Origin: Buddleja alternifolia
Lineage: Eukaryota; Streptophyta; Magnoliopsida; Lamiales; Scrophulariaceae
Length of the DNA stretch: 64,000 nucleotides
Direction of reading: 5' to 3'
NCBI GenBank assembly: GCA_019426215.1
Contig: CM033401.1
Coordinates: 19,721,134 to 19,785,133, forward strand
This document shows, piece by piece, positions 58,482 through 64,000 of the stretch. The number at the start of each line of letters is the position of its first letter. Positions within the stretch are counted from its first letter, which is position 1. The position numbers and the translations under genes are program-made. Under the pieces are notes generated by a model, which saw only the letters and a list, made by a program, of their open reading frames with translations, did no database searches and was not told where the DNA came from.

Positions 58482-58590
58482 TTAAAATGCTTCATTTTGA
58501 AAATCACGAGCATGTAAATTGCTCATTATTTTTTCAGGGGCTTATTTGCTATATCAAACTTATACAGGAAGCTAAATTGCATTAAACCCT
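58482..58590 (-). repeat. Right inverted repeat of the older DNA element
   Basis: It is the reverse complement of 49777-49900 with moderate changes ('atgcttcatttt', 'ggggcttatttgctatatcaaa', 'tgcattaaaccc'). Confidence 0.7.
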
Positions 58591-58685
58591 ATAATATAAG
58601 GATATAATAAATATATGCGAATATTTTTTTTTTAATGGTCATTATTTGAATAAATAAGAATGTGTTGAATAAGAAAAAGAAAGAG

Positions 58686-58845
58686 GTGTATAGACGCTAG
58701 ACCGAGACCAATGGTCCTAGTGTCTATATCTCTCACACGTAAGGTGTACTGTGTGTAAGTCCCACACACACTTGTGTGAGAGAGATAGACACAGAACGTA
58801 CAATCGGACCATTGGACTTGGTCTGACATAGAATTACCTGAGTTA
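58686..58845. mobile_element. Small palindromic MITE
   Basis: The ends are inverted: TAGACCGAGACCAATGGTCC on the left, GGACCATTGGACTTGGTCTGA on the right. Next to them is a second inverted pair, 'gtctatatctctcacac' and 'gtgtgagagagatagac'. Related sequence is at 49620-49735. Confidence 0.65.
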
Positions 58846-58889
58846 CTATTATCGCAATTACAAATTATTTTTCACTTTTATTATCATCT

Positions 58890-59366
58890 ATAAACTACGG
58901 ACACTTCAAAAACTATCCCCGGGCAATGTCGGGCACGTGTCGGACATGACACGCCTCCGACACGTGTCGGACATGGCTAATATGTGTCCATGGTTAAAAA
59001 ATCAAAACACAATTCGGACACGGGACACGACCAAATGCGTGTCTGACATAGTTGATAGTTTTCCTAAGAAATTAAAAAAGTGTGGGGTCCAATTGTAAAT
59101 AGAAAAACTTCAAAAATCCTAATTCTAATTCTTGAGCATTTGATACTTTGATTGTATTTGCAATTACTTTGTAATTTGTGATTGCTTATGTTTTTGTTTT
59201 GCATTTATTATTGACTTATTGTTGATAAGTAGTTGAATTTTTTCAAACATATAGAGAGTTATAAAGAAACAAAAAAAATACAAATTTAACAATAAACAAG
59301 TAAGCAACATTTCCATAGTTTATTTTTCTAACAAATTATATTGAAATTAAAATCAATATCTAATTT

Positions 59367-59397
<31 letters not shown>

Positions 59398-59465
59398 GAC
59401 ACTCGTGTCGGAACCATGTCGTGTCCTGTGTCCGTGTCGCTGTGTCAGTGTTCGTGGATCATAGC
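58890..59465. mobile_element. MITE with GACACGTGTCGGACA-rich ends
   Basis: Both ends hold many ACACGTGTCGGAC/GTGTCCGTGTCG words. The left 'ctacggacacttcaaaa' and the right 'cagtgttcgtggatcatag' are inverted with changes. The middle is AT-rich with a TA run. No transposase. Confidence 0.55.
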
Positions 59466-59663
59466 TTATCAATTATCTAATATTGATGAGGTGTTTTTCT
59501 GAGGGGAATAAATCAAATTTGAAGTAAGTGGTGTACAAACTATGATGAAAGAAAAAGTGATTGGTGTCCTATACTTAGAAATTTTTTAAGAAATATAATA
59601 TTTTAAAAAAAAATTCAAAAAATACCACAAATTTGACCGAGTATTAGAAAATACCACAAAAAT

Positions 59664-59726
59664 GCCTTGGGCCAAGGCGTGACCACTGCAAAAAGTTATA
59701 GTCACGCCTTGTACCAAGGCGTGACT
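59664..59726. repeat. Two adjacent perfect hairpins with an AAGGCGTGAC core
   Basis: 59664-59678 is GCCTTGG-G-CCAAGGC. 59700-59726 has the 12-bp arm AGTCACGCCTTG, a 3-base loop and the exact complement. Both share the word CCAAGGCGTGAC. Confidence 0.85.
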
Positions 59727-60219
59727 TGTGAGCCTTTATCTTTCCCGGTTCTTCCATTTTTTCTACATTCATTCTTCATTTCTCTACATTTATTCCTCCA
59801 TTATTTTTCTACATTCATTCTTTTACATTTGGATCAAGAATATTCAAACTTTCAAATATTTACAGGTAATTTTTTTAATTCAATGTTATTATTATTATTT
59901 AGTTAAATTTATTTTTTACTAAGTTTATTATTTCATTTTGTAGTTTATGATTTAAATATTATAATATTTATGCTAATTTAAACCTAATTTTAAATTATAA
60001 TTTAGGATCAAAGTAGCAGTTAGTTAAATTGGGGTAATTTTTAGTATTGTAATTTATGTTGTTTGTATTTTTGTTAAATTCGTTTTTTGACGTAGTTAAA
60101 TTGAAGTGTATGTTAATGGCGTATGATTTATGCTAATTTAAACCTTAATTTTTAATTTTAATGTAGAACTTGAGTTAGGCTTAAATTAGAATATTAAATT
60201 AGTACTATTAATTATCTGT
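59727..60219. other. AT-rich upstream part of the Mutator-like element
   Basis: Very AT-rich, with repeated 'tttatgctaatttaaacc' (59970, 60130) and 'gtaatttatgtt' phrases. No gene; small frames such as 59667-59906 have no family. It could hold the transposase 5' leader. Confidence 0.4.
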
Positions 60220-60410
60220 AGGGGTGAAAAACGAACCAAATTACTCGATACTCGGCTCGAGCTTAATCGCGAAAAGCTTTTTTGAGCTCGGTTCATTAAC
60301 TAATCAAAAAATCTTGAACAAATTTTTGTGTTTGATTGTAGTTCTAAAAAAATCAAACTACTCGTCGACTCGTATATTATATCTGATGCTCATCCTATCA
60401 AACAAGATCT
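60220..60410. mobile_element. MITE-like insertion with TCGAGC words
   Basis: It starts TAGGGGTGAAAAACGAACC and has 'ctcggctcgagctt' and 'actactcgtcgactcg'. The style is close to the element at 46494. The right end is unresolved. Confidence 0.4.
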
Positions 60411-60624
60411 AGGCTAAGTTTGTTTAGTAGAGTTTAGTGTATTCTAATTTTAAGTATTTTAGTTGAAATTAGGAATAATTTCAAAATTTTAAGGTTTATA
60501 ATTTGTAAGTATAATTTGACTTTTTGTCTTGTTATTGATTTTAGTGTTTATAGTTTGAACTTTGATATAATTTAGTAGTATTCTGCGGTTTGAACTATAA
60601 TTTAATAATTGATATTTTGCAGAA

Positions 60625-63460
60625 ATGTCGAGACCGAGCACTGTCAAACTTATTATATTCTCTGACGGTGAGATAATAGAAGAATCAAATTCAATGAGAT
60701 ATAGTAGTATACGTCCGAGCGCTAACCTGAGAATAGACCGTAAGATCAAATTTGTTGATTTGGTGAAAAGGTTGTATGATAGAATCTAAATTGATGTGAA
60801 TCAATTTTTGTTGAAAGTTTTTATTAAATACTCATATGGAGAAAGGGGTACCATTAGGGAGAATTTAATGGAAATCAAAGACAATAAAGACTTGTGGTTT
60901 TTCTTGGATCCTATGAATGAAATTTCTACATTAGAGCTTTTTATTGAGAAACAAATAATACAGTCTCAGGATCCCTTTTCGTCATTATTAACACAAGTGA
61001 CGCCGACGCCAAACCAATTCCCACCATTTTATTCACAACCCTTCTTACCAGATTTAAATGTAGGTATAAGCCAAATGACCGATGCAAAAGCAAGTAATCT
61101 ATGTTTTATCTTTCATTGTGCCATCATATTTTCTAAAATATTTCTTGTTTGTACATATTTTTAATTTTTATTTTGTGTGATTGTTTTTTAGGATGTTCAA
61201 CATCGATTAATGCGTATAGTGGTGTTGGAATTGTACATAATGAAAATTTGGGGACTAATTCTTCATGGGATTTTCCAATTCCTGATGTGCATGCAGGTAA
61301 ATATGAATTTTGGGGCCAAATGCACATTTTTTAAGGCTATCTTTTTATTATTCTTATGTATGCATATTTTGTCATCGTGTTTTAACCTGTGCTTCTTTCG
61401 AATTTTTTGTTTGTCCATGTAGGCCCTTCTGAGCATTTTGAGGAAGCCAACTACAATGCTCATTTTTCTCACCACGCAGGGGCGAGCAGTTCAGCAAAAC
61501 CCCATTTGGATCAGTTTGAAGATAACGAGAATGTTCAATCACCAGATTTGGATTACTACCCTTCAGACACTGACATGGATGAAGAAATGAACTACATACC
61601 AACTGATGATGATGAGGAAATTGAGGAGGAAGATGTTCCTCCCACAGTGGCTTAAGAAAGACTTCACAGAGTACTCCCATTTTATTCCACAAAAGATTCC
61701 GAAGTAGAAGGAGACTCATTAGGTCTACTAAGTGGAGTAGAAATAAGGGATATGATCTATGATTATCGAACAGGTAATCTTGGTTTGGGTTTGGTATTTG
61801 AAAACAAAAAGAGCTTGCAAAAAGTGGTGAAAGATTACCACATAAAGCACCAAAAACGCGAGTACAAGGTGACGATCAGTGAACCGAACAAGTGGAAAGT
61901 GGTATGCAAACACAAAGACGAACACGAGCAATGCAAATTTGAACTCCGAGCTTATTTCAACGTGAAACTAAACATGTGGATAATTTCAACATTCGGTAAG
62001 TTACACTCATGCCTCTTCGGCAATACCAGGGAGAAACACCCAAACTTGGACATGAATTTGATCGCCAACGAACTTATACCACATGTGGGACAAAATCCGG
62101 CGTTTGAGATCAATCAAATAATAGTGCTTGTACAGCAGAAATGGAAATGCCAAATAAGTTATGGCAAGGCTTGGCATAGTTTGCAACGTGCAAATTAACT
62201 TGTATACGGGACTTGGGAGGACTCCGTGCGAAACTTACCTAAGTTATTGGGAACTATCAAGAAATGGAATCCAGGGCAAAATTGTTGAATGGGTACAAAA
62301 AGATGCGTATGAAGATCCAAAAGTGTTGAAGTATGTGTTTTGGGCATTCAAGCCATGTATAGATGATTCAACATTGTCGGAGAGTCATTTGTGTCGATGG
62401 GACACATCTATATGCACGCTACAATGGTAAGTTGTTGATTGCAACTACTCTGGATGAAAATAATATCTTACCTCTTGCATTTGCAATCGTCGATAATGAG
62501 ACGAATGAATCCTAGCTTTGGTTTCTACGGTGTCTGAGCCACTATTTTGTTTCACCCAACGAAGGCGTATGCCTTCTTTTTGATCATCATCAATGCCTAT
62601 TAAATGGAGCCAAAGTTGTACGCGGGTTTCACCCTCCTCTAGGATGTCATTGATATTGTCTGCGTCCTGTGGTTTCGAACTTTAACCACACGTTCAAAAA
62701 TAAGGCTTTGAAGCAACTATGCTCTAATGCAGGAAATGCACATAGCATCGAAAAATTTGAACATGAAATGAACAAAATCCGTGCATTGAATGAAGAGGCT
62801 GGAGCTTGGTTGGACAAAATCAAGAAAGAAAAATGGACACTTTCACATGACGGAGTGGTGCGTGAAGGCATTATGACTACAAACATGGGAGAGAGCTTTA
62901 ATAATGTGATGAAAACAGCTCGACATCTTCCACCTATAGCTATTGTGGAATTCACATTCCATAAACTTGCCATGTATTTTTGTGATCGAGCGGTAGATGG
63001 TTTAAAAATGAAGAGCAACGGTCCCTTGACAAGAAAAGCTACTAAACTATACGAGAAATAGACCGACGCTTCCAATAGCCACGAAGTTAGAAAATTTTCT
63101 TATTATAACCAAACTAGCCAAGTTTTTTGTCGTGCCCAATTCGAAAGTCGTGGTCAAAGGTACTTCGTAGACCTAAAAAATCAAAATTGTTCTTGTGGAA
63201 ATTGGACGGCAATTGGAATTCCATGCTCACACGTGGTTGCCTTGGCCAAAGCAATGACTTTAAGGTCGATAATTCTTGTTAAACAATATTACGGAGTTGA
63301 TGAGTATATCAAAACATATGAAGGAAGGTTCTATCCGTTGCCTGATAAGTATTATTGGGATACCCCAAATTTTGAGCTAGTCCACGATCCTTATTCGAAG
63401 AAGAAACGACTTGTGGGTAGAAACATGAGCACTCGCATTCAAACTGCAATGGACTTGTAG
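60625..63460 (+). pseudogene. MuDR-type (Mutator-like) transposase, decayed
   Basis: ATG 60625 opens MSRPSTVKLIIFSDGEIIEE, stopped at 60787, then goes on from 60796 to about 61100. Short exons with GT-AG borders seem to lie at 61192-61293 and 61423 onward. Domains in order: acidic linker; MuDR zinc-binding domain (61.75-62.03 kb; CKHKDEHEQCKFELRAY with HSC); MULE core with DGTHLYARYNGKLLIATTLD (first Asp near 62398) and LPLAFAIVDNETNES, stop near 62511; NMGESFNNVMKTAR; and a SWIM finger CSCGNWTAIGIPCSH near 63187-63228. Several shifts (about 62200, 62270, 62650, 63060) break it. The enzyme would cut and insert Mutator-like elements. Confidence 0.88.
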
Positions 63461-63700
63461 ATTGTTGAGCTCTTTTTTAATATTTTATTGTTTAATTAGT
63501 ATTAAATGTCTATGTTGTAATATTTTTCATTTTAATAAAAAAAGAATTTCCTTATTGCCATAATAATTAGAGATAATTCTTATGGATTTTTTTGTTTGTA
63601 ACACTTTAAGGGATAATAAAACTAAATATTATTGAACAATAACTAAACTAATACTAATAAAATACAAAAAGTGGGACAATAAAATTAGTTACAACAGTTT
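63461..63700. other. AT-rich downstream flank of the transposase
   Basis: 'attaataaaaaaagaat' and 'aataataaaactaaatatt' could act in 3' end formation. No gene. Confidence 0.45.
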
Positions 63701-64000
63701 CTATTGTTGCCTTCGACGTTGCAACTCTGTAAGGCAAACAGTGGGATTCACCACCCTTTCGGATCGTCTCCGTCGATCATTTCTCAGTGTCGGGTGATCT
63801 TCTTGAGTTATGTATTCTTGTTCATGAGGTGCAGAGCTGTTCATATCCCAAGTTAAAGGAACATGAGAAATATTTCTCTGGTTCTGTGGTGTAGTTGACT
63901 CTATTAAACCAAAAATCATATCTAAAGGTATTAATGTGTCCGATGAGTCTGACCTCCTATAGGAAGTGTCTTTTCCTCCATAATTGAAACCTTGTGACCT
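63701..64000 (-). CDS. Unrecognised open frame, minus strand, open at the window edge
   Basis: A frame of at least 72 residues ends ELQRRRQQ at 63701. With upstream sequence it stays open to the window edge (GFNYGGKDTSYRRSDSSDTLIPLDMIFG). It is hydrophilic with an Arg-rich end (NDRRRRSERVV). It lies tail to tail with the transposase, as second genes in Mutator-like elements often do. I do not recognise the family. It could also be a 3' exon of a host-type gene. Confidence 0.4.
   Translation of the reverse strand, partial: RSQGFNYGGKDTSYRRSDSSDTLIPLDMIFGLIESTTPQNQRNISHVPLTWDMNSSAPHEQEYITQEDHPTLRNDRRRRSERVVNPTVCLTELQRRRQQ

Overview
The window is nuclear DNA of a flowering plant, most likely a eudicot. 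It is AT-rich, with long AT-only intergenic stretches and GT-AG introns. It holds many plant-type LTR retrotransposons primed by initiator tRNA-Met, MITEs, a Mutator-like transposase relic and an endogenous plant pararetrovirus. I found only one host gene that looks intact: a ubiquitin-specific protease of the UBP22 (SAGA deubiquitinase, yeast Ubp8) type at 42.1-45.8 kb on the minus strand, in three exons with a complete Cys/His/Asp triad. No species can be named from what is visible.

Left part (1-13.5 kb): a Copia-like LTR (called family B here) is split by a gag-only, non-autonomous Ty3/gypsy-type element of Tat-like character (2897-10741). That element carries its own 0.53-0.55 kb LTRs, a gag with an eight-residue proline-rich repeat and a C/H/H/C knuckle, and three successive tandem-repeat arrays in place of pol. 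Two solo LTRs of another family (family A) have landed inside its gag, each with a perfect 5-bp target duplication.

Middle (13.5-38 kb): the fragments here belong to one nested structure. A minus-strand caulimovirid-like endogenous pararetrovirus runs from a tRNA-Met primer site near 37.92 kb to about 13.5 kb. Its order is coiled-coil ORF, coat protein, movement protein, aspartic protease, RT, RNase H, TAV-like region. It is broken twice inside the protease: by a gypsy-type LTR remnant (about 30.7-34.27 kb) and by a 14-kb SIRE-like Copia element (16555-30632, family C). The Copia element has 1.5-kb LTRs, gag, protease, integrase, RT and RNase H, plus a large extra coding region (24.5-28.9 kb) with two well-formed phase-1 introns. 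Its integrase and RT have lost catalytic residues. The pararetrovirus is also broken throughout.

Right part (38-64 kb): family B LTR sequence and a poly(A)-tailed retroposed fragment precede the UBP22 gene. After it come gag fragments, a third family A LTR and a family B non-autonomous Copia element (50146-57843) with a perfect GCCAC target duplication. Nested in that element are an 0.8-kb hAT-type MITE and a solo LTR of family C. This Copia element itself sits inside a pair of inverted repeats of an older DNA element. The window ends in a decayed MuDR-type transposase gene (60.6-63.5 kb).

I see no new defence or metabolic system. The points most worth a second look are the nested pararetrovirus, the spliced extra ORF of the Copia element, and the family A LTRs, in which each copy carries its own repeated GC-rich palindrome at the same place.
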